Of a stretch of 64,000 nt of DNA, positions 7,735 to 16,246 are shown piece after piece (positions within the stretch are counted from its first letter, which is position 1; the number at the start of each line of letters is the position of its first letter). Made by a program: the position numbers and the translations under genes. The notes under the pieces are model-generated. The model was not told where the DNA came from. It did not search any database and was given only the letters and a program-made list of their open reading frames with translations. Location of the stretch: contig NZ_CP044523.1 of the NCBI RefSeq assembly GCF_008831545.1, positions 124,001-188,000 of the forward strand. Reading direction: 5' to 3'. The stretch comes from Halorussus halophilus. Its GTDB lineage: Archaea; Halobacteriota; Halobacteria; Halobacteriales; Haladaptataceae.

Positions 7735-9045
7735 ATGAACGACTTCGCTGACTACGACGCTGACTTGCGGGCGTTCGTCGAAGACCTGCTTTGCTTCGAC
7801 ACGACCGGCGGCGAGGAGGCACCCGCAAACGAGTGGTTTCGCGAGCAGTTGGACGCGATGGGCTTCGAGACCTACGCGTGGACTGCGGATGCAGACGAAC
7901 TCTCCAGCCACCGCTCGTTCCCAGACGACCCCGCGGAAATCGCGGTCGAAAATCGCCCCTCGGTCGGTGGCGTCCTCGAATTCGGGGACCCCGACGCCGG
8001 ACCGACGCTCGTGCTGAACGGCCACGTAGACGTGGTGCCAGTCGCCCGCGAGTCGTGGTCGAGCGACCCCTTCGAACCGGTCTGGCGCGAAAGCGACGAC
8101 CAGAACGACGACGGTGACGAGAACAACGACGACACCGAACCCACTCTCACCGCTCGCGGTGCGGCCGACATGAAGTCCGGTCTCGCGACCTGCGTCTTCG
8201 CGGCGAAACACCTCCACGACTCCGACCACGACCTCGACGGCCGACTCGTGGTCGAGAGCGTCGTCGGCGAGGAAGCGGGCGGCATCGGCGCGGCCGCGGC
8301 CGCCCAGTCGAACCCCTATCCCTTCGAGCGCGACGCCGCGATTATCGCGGAACCGACCGAACTGCGACCTATCGTCGCCTCCGAGGGAAGCCTGATGAAG
8401 CGACTCAAGCTTACGGGGCGCTCCGCCCACGCCGCGACTCGCTGGCGGGGCGTGGACGTACTACCGTACTTCGAACAGATACGCCGCGAGTTCGCGTCCC
8501 TCGAATCGGAGCGCGGCGAGTCGGTGAACCACCCGCTCTACGAGCGGTTTCCCGTGCCGTGGCCTGTCGTGGTCGGCCGCGTCGAAGCCGGAAGTTGGGC
8601 CTCCTCGGTGCCTGCCGAACTCACCGCGGAGTTACGCATCGGGGTCGCGCCGGGCGAGACAGTAGTCGAAGTCGAAGCGCAGTTCGAAGAGCGACTCGCG
8701 CAACTCGTCGCCGACGACGAGTGGCTCGCGGAGCATCCACCGGAGTTCGAACGCTTCTCGATTCAGTTCGAAGCCTCAGAAATCGACACAGACGAACCAG
8801 TCGTCGGCGCGCTCCAGCGGGCGATGGAGGCGAACGACCTCGCCGACACAGACCCCAGAGGAGCGACCTACGGTGCGGACGCGCGCCACTACATCGAGGC
8901 TGGAATTCCAACTGTGATGTTCGGCCCCGGTAGCATCGAGCAGGCGCACTTCCCTGACGAGACGATTACGTGGTCCGAGGTCCTGACCGCTGGGGAAGTG
9001 TTGAGTGGTGCGGCGAGAGAATTCTTGAGCGAGTCCTCGACCTAA
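7735..9045 (+). CDS. M20 family metallopeptidase / ArgE-DapE-type deacylase
   Basis: Zinc-dependent amidohydrolase of 436 residues. LVLNGHVDVVPV carries the first metal His-x-Asp, GAADMKSG the bridging Asp, and VVGEEAGG the catalytic Glu-Glu. The dimerisation or lid domain follows (about 220-340), and a late GADARHY and FGPGS-IEQAH complete the active site. Members hydrolyse N-acyl amino acids or small peptides (acetylornithine deacetylase, succinyl-diaminopimelate desuccinylase, carboxypeptidase G2); the exact substrate cannot be told. A low-complexity acidic insert (DDQNDDGDENNDD) is a halophilic surface loop. ATG 7735 is chosen because upstream in-frame codons run toward the tRNA and promoter. 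It reads divergently from tRNA-Lys. Confidence 0.9.
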   Translation: MNDFADYDADLRAFVEDLLCFDTTGGEEAPANEWFREQLDAMGFETYAWTADADELSSHRSFPDDPAEIAVENRPSVGGVLEFGDPDAGPTLVLNGHVDVVPVARESWSSDPFEPVWRESDDQNDDGDENNDDTEPTLTARGAADMKSGLATCVFAAKHLHDSDHDLDGRLVVESVVGEEAGGIGAAAAAQSNPYPFERDAAIIAEPTELRPIVASEGSLMKRLKLTGRSAHAATRWRGVDVLPYFEQIRREFASLESERGESVNHPLYERFPVPWPVVVGRVEAGSWASSVPAELTAELRIGVAPGETVVEVEAQFEERLAQLVADDEWLAEHPPEFERFSIQFEASEIDTDEPVVGALQRAMEANDLADTDPRGATYGADARHYIEAGIPTVMFGPGSIEQAHFPDETITWSEVLTAGEVLSGAAREFLSESST

Positions 9046-9049
9046 CGAC

Positions 9050-9232
9050 ATGGCGACGAAACACCTCCACTTCCTCGCAATTCAGGTCGTCCTCTTCGGT
9101 GGCTTCCTCTGGCTGGAACCCAACTACTCGATGCCGGGTGGCTTCTGGATAATGGTTTTCGGACTGCTGCTCGGCGTCGCCGCGCTCGTTATCGAGGTCG
9201 GTTCGCAGTTCGCCGAGAACGGAACGAACTGA
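9050..9232 (+). CDS. Small two-helix membrane protein
   Basis: Sixty residues with two predicted membrane segments (about 7-22 and 30-50) separated by EPNYSMPGG, then a short polar tail. It starts four bases after the peptidase stop and is probably cotranscribed. No motif suggests a function. Similar tiny membrane proteins are common in haloarchaea and usually uncharacterised. Confidence 0.7.
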   Translation: MATKHLHFLAIQVVLFGGFLWLEPNYSMPGGFWIMVFGLLLGVAALVIEVGSQFAENGTN

Positions 9233-9233
9233 C

Positions 9234-9905
9234 TTACTCTTCCATCCACGTTTCCAGCGCGTCCGCGACTACGTCTTCCGGCTGTTTGCCCTCCATCGCG
9301 GCCGCACGCCGGAGTTCCCGGTACGTCTCGCTCGGCAAGGAGAGGGTCAGTTCGCCCGGAGTGACGCCGTGGTTCGAGAGCGCGCGCTCGACTGGCGTCC
9401 CCCCGTTGACCTCACTGGCGACCGAGCGCACCTCTCTGACCGTCAGGTCGCTGTCCAGCACTGCCCACGCCAGTTGAAATCGCTCTTCGCCGTCCACGCG
9501 GGCGATGTGCTTCGCGGCGGTCGGCGCGATTTTCCCCATGGCGACGTATCGCCGAATCGACTGTGGGAGGTCGTGGACTCGCGCCCACTTGCGGATGAAC
9601 GCGACGGTGACTTCGCCACCGGACTCCTCGGCGGCCGCTTTGTAGGACCCGACGCCACGAACGAGCGCGGCGCAGGCGGCGGCCCCGCGGAGCATGAAGA
9701 CGTTGTCCTCGCTTCCGGCCGTGTTCTCGGCGAATTGCCGCACCGTGTCGGCGGCCTCCGCGACGCTCTCGGGGTCGTCGGGGTCGAACGCCTTCGCCTC
9801 GTCGGCCTGCTGGCCCGTGACTCGCGCGTCGCCGCGCACGACCGGTTGACCGACCGGCGACTCGCGGTCGGTCGGTGGCCCCTCACCGGATCCATTCCTA
9901 CGCAT
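9234..9905 (-). CDS. ParB/HTH-like haloarchaeal protein
   Basis: The 223-residue protein has an acidic, disordered N-terminus (1-45), a helical core and a C-terminal segment. Residues about 110-165 (FIRKWARVHDLP, then YVAMGKIAPTAAKHIARVDGEER) resemble the helix-turn-helix region of ParB/KorB-like proteins, where a G-x-I/L-s-x-x-H-A pattern is typical. The C-terminal LTLSLPSETYRELRRAAAMEGK looks like a ribbon-helix-helix-type segment. It is therefore probably DNA-binding, but no parA partner or centromere-like repeat is adjacent. It is convergent with the small membrane protein (one base between stops). It may correspond to a haloarchaeal DUF (possibly DUF7119), which I cannot confirm. Confidence 0.75.
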   Translation of the reverse strand: MRRNGSGEGPPTDRESPVGQPVVRGDARVTGQQADEAKAFDPDDPESVAEAADTVRQFAENTAGSEDNVFMLRGAAACAALVRGVGSYKAAAEESGGEVTVAFIRKWARVHDLPQSIRRYVAMGKIAPTAAKHIARVDGEERFQLAWAVLDSDLTVREVRSVASEVNGGTPVERALSNHGVTPGELTLSLPSETYRELRRAAAMEGKQPEDVVADALETWMEE

Positions 9906-9990
9906 TACAGAACTGATTGCACGCAGGCGGCAAAAACTCGTGGGTCTGTGCGATGTTCGCGCGAGTCGCCGCGTTCGCGGTGAGACGTCG

Positions 9991-10167
9991 TCACTCTTCG
10001 TCCCGTTCGGCGTCCTCGTCGCGCTTTTCGGAGAGATGCTCCCAGATTTCGGTACAGCCAGCGCCGTCTTCCACGTCCTGCAAGTGGGCGGTCACGTCGT
10101 CTTCCGGGTCTTCCTCCGCGTTTCTCGTGTCCTCATCTTCGACGACGTGCGCACACTCTTTCGTCAT
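9991..10167 (-). CDS. Small acidic protein with conserved-looking CTEIWEHLSEKR tail
   Basis: A 58-residue, highly acidic protein (MTKECAHVVEDED at the start, CTEIWEHLSEKRDEDAE at the end) with two cysteines. A good Shine-Dalgarno-like GGAGG lies about 7 bases before ATG 10167. Its start overlaps the stop of a 31-codon ORF upstream (ATGA). No function is known to me; the tidy ribosome-binding site, GC-rich third positions and compact motif argue for a real micro-protein. Haloarchaea express many such proteins. Confidence 0.65.
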   Translation of the reverse strand: MTKECAHVVEDEDTRNAEEDPEDDVTAHLQDVEDGAGCTEIWEHLSEKRDEDAERDEE

Positions 10168-10259
10168 CTCCGACCCTCCTCGTGCGCTCGACTGGCCGGT
10201 TCTTCGAGCGACGCCTCCGCGAGATAGTCCCGCGCCGCTGTCGGTTCGGTTCCGTTCAT
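10164..10259 (-). CDS. Possible 31-residue leader or micro-protein
   Basis: A short ORF (MNGTEPTAARDYLAEASLEEP...) whose stop codon overlaps the ATG of the 58-residue gene. A TATA-like CTTAAG lies about 30 bases upstream on the same strand. It might be a translated micro-protein or a leader coupling translation of the next gene. It is too short to judge by codon use alone. Confidence 0.4.
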   Translation of the reverse strand: MNGTEPTAARDYLAEASLEEPASRAHEEGRR

Positions 10260-10415
10260 CGACTGATTGTAGTTCTTCGACCGTCTTAAGGCCGCTTTCA
10301 GGCGTAATCTCGGCCGATGCTCCCCAATGGGGGCGAACGGTGCCGCTTTCTTCGACGCCCGGCGAGGCTTGCCCGCGCCGACGCGCTGAGGGGACCCGGT
10401 CTCGTACTGTGGCCA

Positions 10416-10715
10416 ATGACAGTGCCGCTGTGTACGTTGGACGACGGTGCGTGGGTCAGCGTTAACAACTCCAGAGTCGTCGGCGCGGGCGACCTCTGGC
10501 TTCTCGCGGACCACGACGTGTGCGATTGCGAGAAAGCGGATTTCCTCGTCGAAGCGTTCGCTGAGGTCGGTGCCGACGGCCGACACGTCGAGACCCGCGC
10601 GGCCGGTCGCTGCATCGCCTGCGGCACGGAGGGCGTCACCGACTGGCTTCCAGTGGGTCGCATCCGGGAGGGAACCTTGCGACCGGTCGCGTTTGAGTCG
10701 TTGCACACCGGGTGA
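10416..10715 (+). CDS. Cysteine-containing hypothetical protein
   Basis: A 99-residue protein starting MTVPLCTLDDG. It has a C-x-C pair (VCDCEKADF, about 38-40) and a C-x2-C pair (RCIACGTEG, about 68-71), which could together bind one zinc. GC-rich third positions support coding. Upstream in-frame sequence also stays open from 10317 but is Arg-rich and reads as a shadow, so ATG 10416 is preferred. No family recognised. It lies between divergent micro-genes and the nitrite/sulfite reductase. Confidence 0.62.
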   Translation: MTVPLCTLDDGAWVSVNNSRVVGAGDLWLLADHDVCDCEKADFLVEAFAEVGADGRHVETRAAGRCIACGTEGVTDWLPVGRIREGTLRPVAFESLHTG

Positions 10716-10810
10716 GGAGAGTACGAACGTCAGTGAAGCCGCGTCCCGAGTACAGGATACTGTTGCCGGTACCGGTGAACACCGGGCAGGATTGACGCCA
10801 CGGGCGCGGG

Positions 10811-10817
10811 TTTATGG
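10811..10817 (+). promoter_or_regulatory. TATA box of the nitrite/sulfite reductase gene
   Basis: TTTATGG lies 22-28 bases before ATG 10839, the spacing of a haloarchaeal leaderless promoter. Confidence 0.5.
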
Positions 10818-10838
10818 ATAGACCGAATAACGTGGGAT

Positions 10839-12614
10839 ATGCCGACCAAGGTCGAGAACTGGAAAGACGAGGTGTACGGCAACGAGATTCGCCAACATCT
10901 CTATCGCTTCGCCGAGGAGGGCTGGGACGCCATCCCCGAAGACGAACACGACGCGTGGTTCGAGCGGTTCAAGTGGTGGGGACTGTACCACCAGCGAGCG
11001 GGCCAAGAGAGCTACTTCATGATGCGCATCGGAACGCCCAACGGCCTGCTCGAACCGGGGCAACTCCGCGTCGTCGGCGAAATCGCCGAAGAGTACGCGA
11101 CCGGTCCCGCGACGAATCCCGAATTCGGCGACGCGTGGGCTGACTTCACGACGCGACAGGCGATTCAACTGCACTGGATAAACATCGAGGACGTACCGGA
11201 CATCTTCGAGAAACTGGAAAATAACGGTCTCTCGACCCAGCAAGCCTGTGGCGACTCGTGGCGAAACATCGTCGGCAACCCGATGGCCGGGAAAGACGCC
11301 AACGAGTTCGTCAATGCCGACCCAGTCATCCACGACCTCAACGAGACGTTCAAGGGCGACGAGGACTACGCGAACCTCCCGCGCAAGTGGAAGGTCAGCG
11401 TCGCTGGCTCCACGGACGGCTCCGGTCAGGGCGACATCAACGACCTCGCGTTCGAACCCGCGAAGAAGGAAATCGACGGCGAGGAAATTCGGGGCTTCAA
11501 CGTCCGCGTCGGCGGCGGCCTCGCCAGAAAGGAGCCACGTCTCGCCCGCGACATCGACGTGTTCGTGAAACCCGAGGAGACCGCCGACGTGGCCGCCGGT
11601 CTTTCCGCGCTGTTCCGCGACCACGGCGACCGCGAGAACCGCTACAAGGCCCGCATCAAGTTCCTCGTGGACGAGTGGGGCACCGAGAAGGTTCGGGCCG
11701 TGCTGCAGGAGGAGTACATGGACTACCCGCTCGAATCGGCGGGCGAGGACGTGCGCGACCAGTACACCTACAACTCGGGCAAGCAGGACGGCTACGGCGA
11801 CCTCGTCGGCGTCCACGAGCAGAAGGACGGCGACTACTACGTCGGTCTCGACGTTCTCGTGGGCCGGATGGGCGCGCAGGACGTGCTGGAACTCGCCGAC
11901 TTAGCCGAAGAGTACGGCTCCGGCGAAGCGCGTCTCAGCCAGCGCCAGAACGTCCTGATTCCGGACGTTCCGGAGGAGAACCTCGATGAATTCTTGGACG
12001 AACCCTTGCTGGACGACTACTCGCCGGACCCTCACCCGTTCATGCGCGGTTCCGTTGCGTGTACCGGTACGGAGTTCTGCTCGCTATCCATCGTGGAGAC
12101 GAAGAACCGGCAGGTGCGACTCGCCCGCTGGCTTCGGGACAACGTGGAACTGCCCGACAACGTGACGGACTTCCACATCCACTTGTCTGGTTGTACCGCA
12201 TCTTGCGCACAACCGCAAATCGCGGACGTCAGCCTCCGTGGCATGAAGACGCGCAAGAACGGCGAACCGGTCGAAGCGCTCGACATCGGTCTCGGGGGCG
12301 GCCTCGGCGAGGACCCGCACTTCGCCGAATGGGTCCAAGAGCGCGTCGCCGCCGACGAGGTGCCCGGCGCGATTCAGAACCTCATCCAGAACTACGAGAA
12401 CCTCCGCGACGAGGGCGAATCGTTCCGCGACTTCATCCAGCGCCACGAGGAGGACGTGCTGGCGGAACTGGCAGAGCCAGAAGAAACGGACTACGAGGAC
12501 CCGTACATGCACAACACGAAGAAGACGTGGTATCCCTACGCCGACGAGGACGACATGGATGCCAGTCCCGCGCCCGCCTCGCCGGACGACGTGCCGCTGT
12601 CGGGTGACGACTGA
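10839..12614 (+). CDS. Siroheme nitrite/sulfite reductase (NirA-like)
   Basis: A 591-residue siroheme/[4Fe-4S] reductase with the duplicated ferredoxin-like half (about 50-115 and 320-385) and two catalytic halves. The cluster ligands are C408 and C414 (ACTGTEFCSL) and C452 and C456 (SGCTASCAQPQ), a C-x5-C / C-x3-C arrangement. The ETK that follows C414 is typical of assimilatory ferredoxin-nitrite reductase. It probably reduces nitrite to ammonium with ferredoxin; sulfite reduction remains possible since the families are close and no nitrate reductase or transporter is adjacent. Its stop overlaps the DUF6360 gene by one base. It is slightly long because of an acidic C-terminal tail. Confidence 0.9.
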   Translation: MPTKVENWKDEVYGNEIRQHLYRFAEEGWDAIPEDEHDAWFERFKWWGLYHQRAGQESYFMMRIGTPNGLLEPGQLRVVGEIAEEYATGPATNPEFGDAWADFTTRQAIQLHWINIEDVPDIFEKLENNGLSTQQACGDSWRNIVGNPMAGKDANEFVNADPVIHDLNETFKGDEDYANLPRKWKVSVAGSTDGSGQGDINDLAFEPAKKEIDGEEIRGFNVRVGGGLARKEPRLARDIDVFVKPEETADVAAGLSALFRDHGDRENRYKARIKFLVDEWGTEKVRAVLQEEYMDYPLESAGEDVRDQYTYNSGKQDGYGDLVGVHEQKDGDYYVGLDVLVGRMGAQDVLELADLAEEYGSGEARLSQRQNVLIPDVPEENLDEFLDEPLLDDYSPDPHPFMRGSVACTGTEFCSLSIVETKNRQVRLARWLRDNVELPDNVTDFHIHLSGCTASCAQPQIADVSLRGMKTRKNGEPVEALDIGLGGGLGEDPHFAEWVQERVAADEVPGAIQNLIQNYENLRDEGESFRDFIQRHEEDVLAELAEPEETDYEDPYMHNTKKTWYPYADEDDMDASPAPASPDDVPLSGDD

Positions 12615-12916
12615 TGGCCGACCGTCTGATGAAGGTCAACGCGTACACGACGCTCGACCTCGTGGACGCGACGGTCACTGGCCACGGGTTCGAACAGGAC
12701 GCACCTGCCGTCGTCAACGCGACTGCGCCGCGCAAGAACCCAGACAGGGTGCAGTTGCAGGTCGAACTCGACAACATGCAGGAAGACCATCTGCCAGCGC
12801 ACATGGAAGAGTTCGACCTCTCGCCCGAGCAGGCCAGAAAGCTGGCCGACGACTTGCGAAAGTCCGCCGCGAAGGTCGAGGAAGCGACCGACTCGCAGGA
12901 CGTGGCGAGCGAATAA
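12614..12916 (+). CDS. DUF6360-type protein
   Basis: A 100-residue haloarchaeal protein (MADRLMKVNAYTTLDLVDATVTG) that I associate with DUF6360. It starts within the reductase stop codon (TGATG), so the two are translationally coupled. It has an N-terminal beta-rich part and a C-terminal helix with ARKLADDLRKSAAKVEEA. Constant pairing with a reductase would suggest an accessory role such as assembly or regulation; this is inference from position only. Confidence 0.75.
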   Translation: MADRLMKVNAYTTLDLVDATVTGHGFEQDAPAVVNATAPRKNPDRVQLQVELDNMQEDHLPAHMEEFDLSPEQARKLADDLRKSAAKVEEATDSQDVASE

Positions 12917-13011
12917 GCCGGGACCACGGGACGAATCGGTCCGACAGCGGACTGGTCGCCGGACGGCGACAACTGTTTTCTCGTCCGCAGTCGTCAGTAC
13001 GCTGAGCAACG

Positions 13012-13161
13012 ATGCGGCTATTCAAACGATTCACAGAGAAATTTCAACAGCAGTCGGACGCCCCGTACGTCTGTACGCTCTGTGGCGCGCAGTTCGAAGA
13101 ACGTGGGCCAGTGGTCTGCCCGCAGTGCCACGGATTCGTCGTCTCGAAACAGAACAAGTGA
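13012..13161 (+). CDS. Zinc-finger micro-protein
   Basis: A 49-residue protein, MRLFKRFTEKFQQQ followed by two knuckles, CTLCG and CPQCHG, spaced 15 residues apart, which should bind one zinc. The start is basic and amphipathic, the end KQNK. This CPxCG-type micro-protein class is known in haloarchaea, where members affect biofilm, motility or growth. It lies 95 bases after the DUF6360 gene and converges with the sensor kinase, four bases separating them. Confidence 0.75.
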   Translation: MRLFKRFTEKFQQQSDAPYVCTLCGAQFEERGPVVCPQCHGFVVSKQNK

Positions 13162-13165
13162 CTTC

Positions 13166-16102
13166 TCACTCGTCTCCCGCAGTCCTGATTTCGAAACGCG
13201 CGCCGCCCTCGGCCGACTCGGTGACGCTCACGCTCCACCCGTGGGCTTCGACGATTTCCTCGACGATGCTCAGACCGAATCCGGTGCCGTCGCTACCCGT
13301 CGAGTAGCCGTGTTCGAAGACGGTCTCGCGGTCCTCGACCGGGATTCCCGGGCCGTCGTCGGCGACGTAGAAGCCACCGCCGGACGCGTCCGACGAGTCT
13401 TCGCTCGCTTCGTCCTCTAACTGGCCGACGCTGACAGAGACGTGTTCGCCGTGCGTTTCGAGTGTCCCGTCGGCCGACTCCTGACTGGGTGGTAAGCTAT
13501 GTTCGACGGCATTACCGAAGAGATTCTCGAACATCTGTCTGAGTCGCTCCGGGTCTCCCTCGACGGTATCGAGGTCGTCTAGTGACAACGTCGCCGCCTC
13601 ACCCGTGTCCGTAGTCGTCCACGCCGCCTCGCAGACGCGCTCTACGTCCACCGTCTCCTCGCTATCGACGGCTTGGCCCTGCTGGGCGAGCAACAGCAGG
13701 TCGTCGATTATCTGGCCGATTCGGTCGTGGGCACGCTCTGCCGCCTCGAAGTGTTCCGTGTCGCCGGTCTCCTTGGCGAGACCCATCCGGCCTTCCGCGA
13801 CGTTCAGCGGGTTCTTCAAATCGTGGGAGACGATGCTGGCGAACTCCTGTAAGTAGTCGTTCTGACGCTGTAACTCTCGTTCCCGCGCCTTGCGCTCGGT
13901 GATGTCCCGCACCGTCTCGATGTTGTACGCCTCGCCGTGAATCTCGGTGCGCGTCGTCACGCCCTCGCCGGGGACGGTGCCGCCGTCGAACCGCTTGTAG
14001 TTCGTCTCGCACACCTGCGTCTCGCCGTCTTCGAACGAGTCCCAGAACTCCTCGTAGTCGTCTCGGTCGTACTCCGTGGCGAACTCCCAGATGCCGGTGC
14101 CGAGGAGTTCCTCGCGCGTCGTTCCGAGCAGTTCGGCGTAGTGGCCGTTGACGTACTCGAATCGGCCGCTCTCGTCGTAGATGCCCACGCCGATACCGAC
14201 GCGCTCGACCGCCTGCTTGAAGAACGCGAGGTCGCGCTCGCGCCGCTTGCGCTCGGTGACGTCCGTGGCGATGCCACAGACGCCGACGAGTTCGTCGTCG
14301 TCGTCCGTCAGTCGCACCCCGTGCGATTCGTGAGGTATCGTCTCGCCGCCTTTCGTCAGGAGGTCCACTTCGACTTTCGCCTGCCCGGTGTCGATGACCG
14401 CTTCGATGAACGAACTGATGCGCTCGCTGTCTTCGTCCCGGACGAACGTCTCGGCGGGCAGTTCGTCTATCTCCTCGGCGGTGTAGCCGGTCGTCTCTTT
14501 GAGTTTGTCCGACCAGCGCACGAACTCCCCGTCCGGCGAGAGGACGAAGAAGATGTTGTCCAGCGCGTCGAGCGCCGAATCCGTGAGGTTTCGCTCCGCT
14601 TCGAGCGCCGATTGCGCCTCCTGACGCGCGGTCACGTCGCGACTGTTGATAACGAGTCCCTCGACTGCAGGGTCGTCTAAGTGGTTCTGTCCGCGTGATT
14701 CGAGTATCCGCCAGTCGCCGTCGGCGTGTCGCCAGCGATACGTGGCCGTGTGGTCGCTTTCTGGGTTCTCGATACCGTATTGCAGAGTTTCGACCACCGT
14801 CTCTTGGTCGTCGGGATGGATATACTCGAACACCGACTCGCCGACGAGTTCCTCGGGGTCGTAGCCCAGAATCGACTCGACGGAGTCGCTCTCGAACCGA
14901 ATCGTCCCGTCCGGGTCGATGACAGTGAGGATATCCGTCGAGTTCGAGATGAGTGCCTGATACCACTGTTCGGCCTGCTGGCGCTCGGTCACGTCACGCG
15001 AGTTGATGACTATGCCTTCGATGGCCGGGTCGTCCAAGTGGTTCCGCGCTCTCGATTCGAGGACGCGCCACGACCCGTCTTTGTGCTTCCAGCGGTACGT
15101 CGCTTCGGCCTCGTAGTCGGGATTCTCCAAGCAACGCTGGAACTCTGCACGGACGGCGTCGCGGTCCTCGGGGTGCATGTAGCCGAAGGCGCTTTCGCCG
15201 ACGAGTTCCTGCTGTTCGTATCCGAGCAACTCTTCGACAGCGCCGCTCCGGTAACGAATGTCGCCGTCAGCATCGAGGACGGTCAGGATGTCGGTGGACT
15301 GGTCGATGAGGGCCTTGAACCGTCGTTCCGCTTGTCGTCGCTCGGTGATGTCGCGCACCGACCCGAGAACCGCGTGTTCGCCGTCGTGCGTTATCGACTG
15401 GACGCTGAACTCGCAGTGGCGAATCTCGTCGTTCTTGGTGACGACGCGGGCCTCATAGGTCGAGGGCGAATGTTCGCCCATCGCTCGTTTCTTGGCGATG
15501 TTCTTGATTCGGGCGTGGTCGTCCTCGTGAACCAGCGCCCAGATGTTCATGTCGTACAGTTCGTCCTCGTCGTAGCCGCTGATTTCGCAGGCTCGGTCGT
15601 TGACGAAGATGAACTGCTCGCCTTGGTAGATGTAGATACCGTCGTGGCTCCGTTCCACGACGGTTCGGTACCGCTCTTCGCTCTCTCTCAGGGCGCTCTC
15701 GGTCCGGTAGTGTTCGACCGCGTTCCGAACGCGGTTGGCGAGCATCGTGTACTGGTCGGTGCCGACCTGTTTCTGGAGGTAGTCGGTGACGCCTGCCGAG
15801 ATGGCGTCGCTGGCTATCTCCTCGCTCCCCTTGCCGGTGAAGAGAATGAACGGCAGGTCGGGGTACTGCTCGCGGACGGCGTCGAGAAAGGCCAACCCGT
15901 CCATCTCGGGCATGTCGTAGTCACTGACGACACAGTCGATAGACGCCGTATCGAGGACATCGAGTGCGGCGTTCGGAGACGACGCCGTCGTGACTTCGAG
16001 GTCTTCGCTCTCTCGTTCGAGGTACGTCGCGGCCAACTCCGACACGTCCGGTTCGTCGTCCACGTGCAGAACGGAAATTTTCCCACGACCCACACTATCC
16101 AT
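13166..16102 (-). CDS. Hybrid sensor: receiver, five PAS domains, histidine kinase
   Basis: A 978-residue cytoplasmic sensor kinase. The receiver (about 8-125) has the acidic pair DDE and phospho-Asp 61 in SDYDMP. Five PAS domains follow (about 140-255, 260-380, 385-503, 510-628, 632-750), joined by RDVTERQQAE-type linkers. HisKA has phospho-His in SIVSHDLKNPLN (about 767), and the HATPase domain has an N box (FENLFGNAVEHS), DDGPGIP and GTGFGLSIVEEI. The second and third PAS domains are near-duplicates (STDILTV, ELVGES, NHLDDPA, VINSRDVT). No membrane segment is present, so inputs are probably intracellular ligands, redox or flavin. A TATA box 25-36 bases ahead of the ATG suggests a leaderless transcript. 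The cognate receiver partner is not adjacent. Confidence 0.93.
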   Translation of the reverse strand: MDSVGRGKISVLHVDDEPDVSELAATYLERESEDLEVTTASSPNAALDVLDTASIDCVVSDYDMPEMDGLAFLDAVREQYPDLPFILFTGKGSEEIASDAISAGVTDYLQKQVGTDQYTMLANRVRNAVEHYRTESALRESEERYRTVVERSHDGIYIYQGEQFIFVNDRACEISGYDEDELYDMNIWALVHEDDHARIKNIAKKRAMGEHSPSTYEARVVTKNDEIRHCEFSVQSITHDGEHAVLGSVRDITERRQAERRFKALIDQSTDILTVLDADGDIRYRSGAVEELLGYEQQELVGESAFGYMHPEDRDAVRAEFQRCLENPDYEAEATYRWKHKDGSWRVLESRARNHLDDPAIEGIVINSRDVTERQQAEQWYQALISNSTDILTVIDPDGTIRFESDSVESILGYDPEELVGESVFEYIHPDDQETVVETLQYGIENPESDHTATYRWRHADGDWRILESRGQNHLDDPAVEGLVINSRDVTARQEAQSALEAERNLTDSALDALDNIFFVLSPDGEFVRWSDKLKETTGYTAEEIDELPAETFVRDEDSERISSFIEAVIDTGQAKVEVDLLTKGGETIPHESHGVRLTDDDDELVGVCGIATDVTERKRRERDLAFFKQAVERVGIGVGIYDESGRFEYVNGHYAELLGTTREELLGTGIWEFATEYDRDDYEEFWDSFEDGETQVCETNYKRFDGGTVPGEGVTTRTEIHGEAYNIETVRDITERKARERELQRQNDYLQEFASIVSHDLKNPLNVAEGRMGLAKETGDTEHFEAAERAHDRIGQIIDDLLLLAQQGQAVDSEETVDVERVCEAAWTTTDTGEAATLSLDDLDTVEGDPERLRQMFENLFGNAVEHSLPPSQESADGTLETHGEHVSVSVGQLEDEASEDSSDASGGGFYVADDGPGIPVEDRETVFEHGYSTGSDGTGFGLSIVEEIVEAHGWSVSVTESAEGGARFEIRTAGDE

Positions 16103-16126
16103 AGCCTGCCACAGACACTGGGATAG

Positions 16127-16138
16127 TAAATATATTTG
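16127..16138 (-). promoter_or_regulatory. TATA box of the PAS histidine kinase
   Basis: On the minus strand an AT-rich box (AAATATATTTAC) lies about 25-36 bases ahead of the kinase ATG, which fits a leaderless archaeal promoter. On the plus strand, AATTTAACTC around 16163-16172 may serve the divergent ligase gene. Confidence 0.5.
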
Positions 16139-16246
16139 TATGTATTCTGTATCTGATAACGAAAATTTAACTCACCCCTTGTTTTTACAGGGTTCGACTC
16201 GACTATCCCTATTGTTTTGCTTCTCTCCCCGGTATCTGTGTCGGGG

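Noticed and set aside
10298-10708. Minus-strand ORFs opposite the 99-residue gene
   Set aside because: Arg/Ser-rich composition unlike haloarchaeal proteins; the plus-strand frame has better third-position GC.
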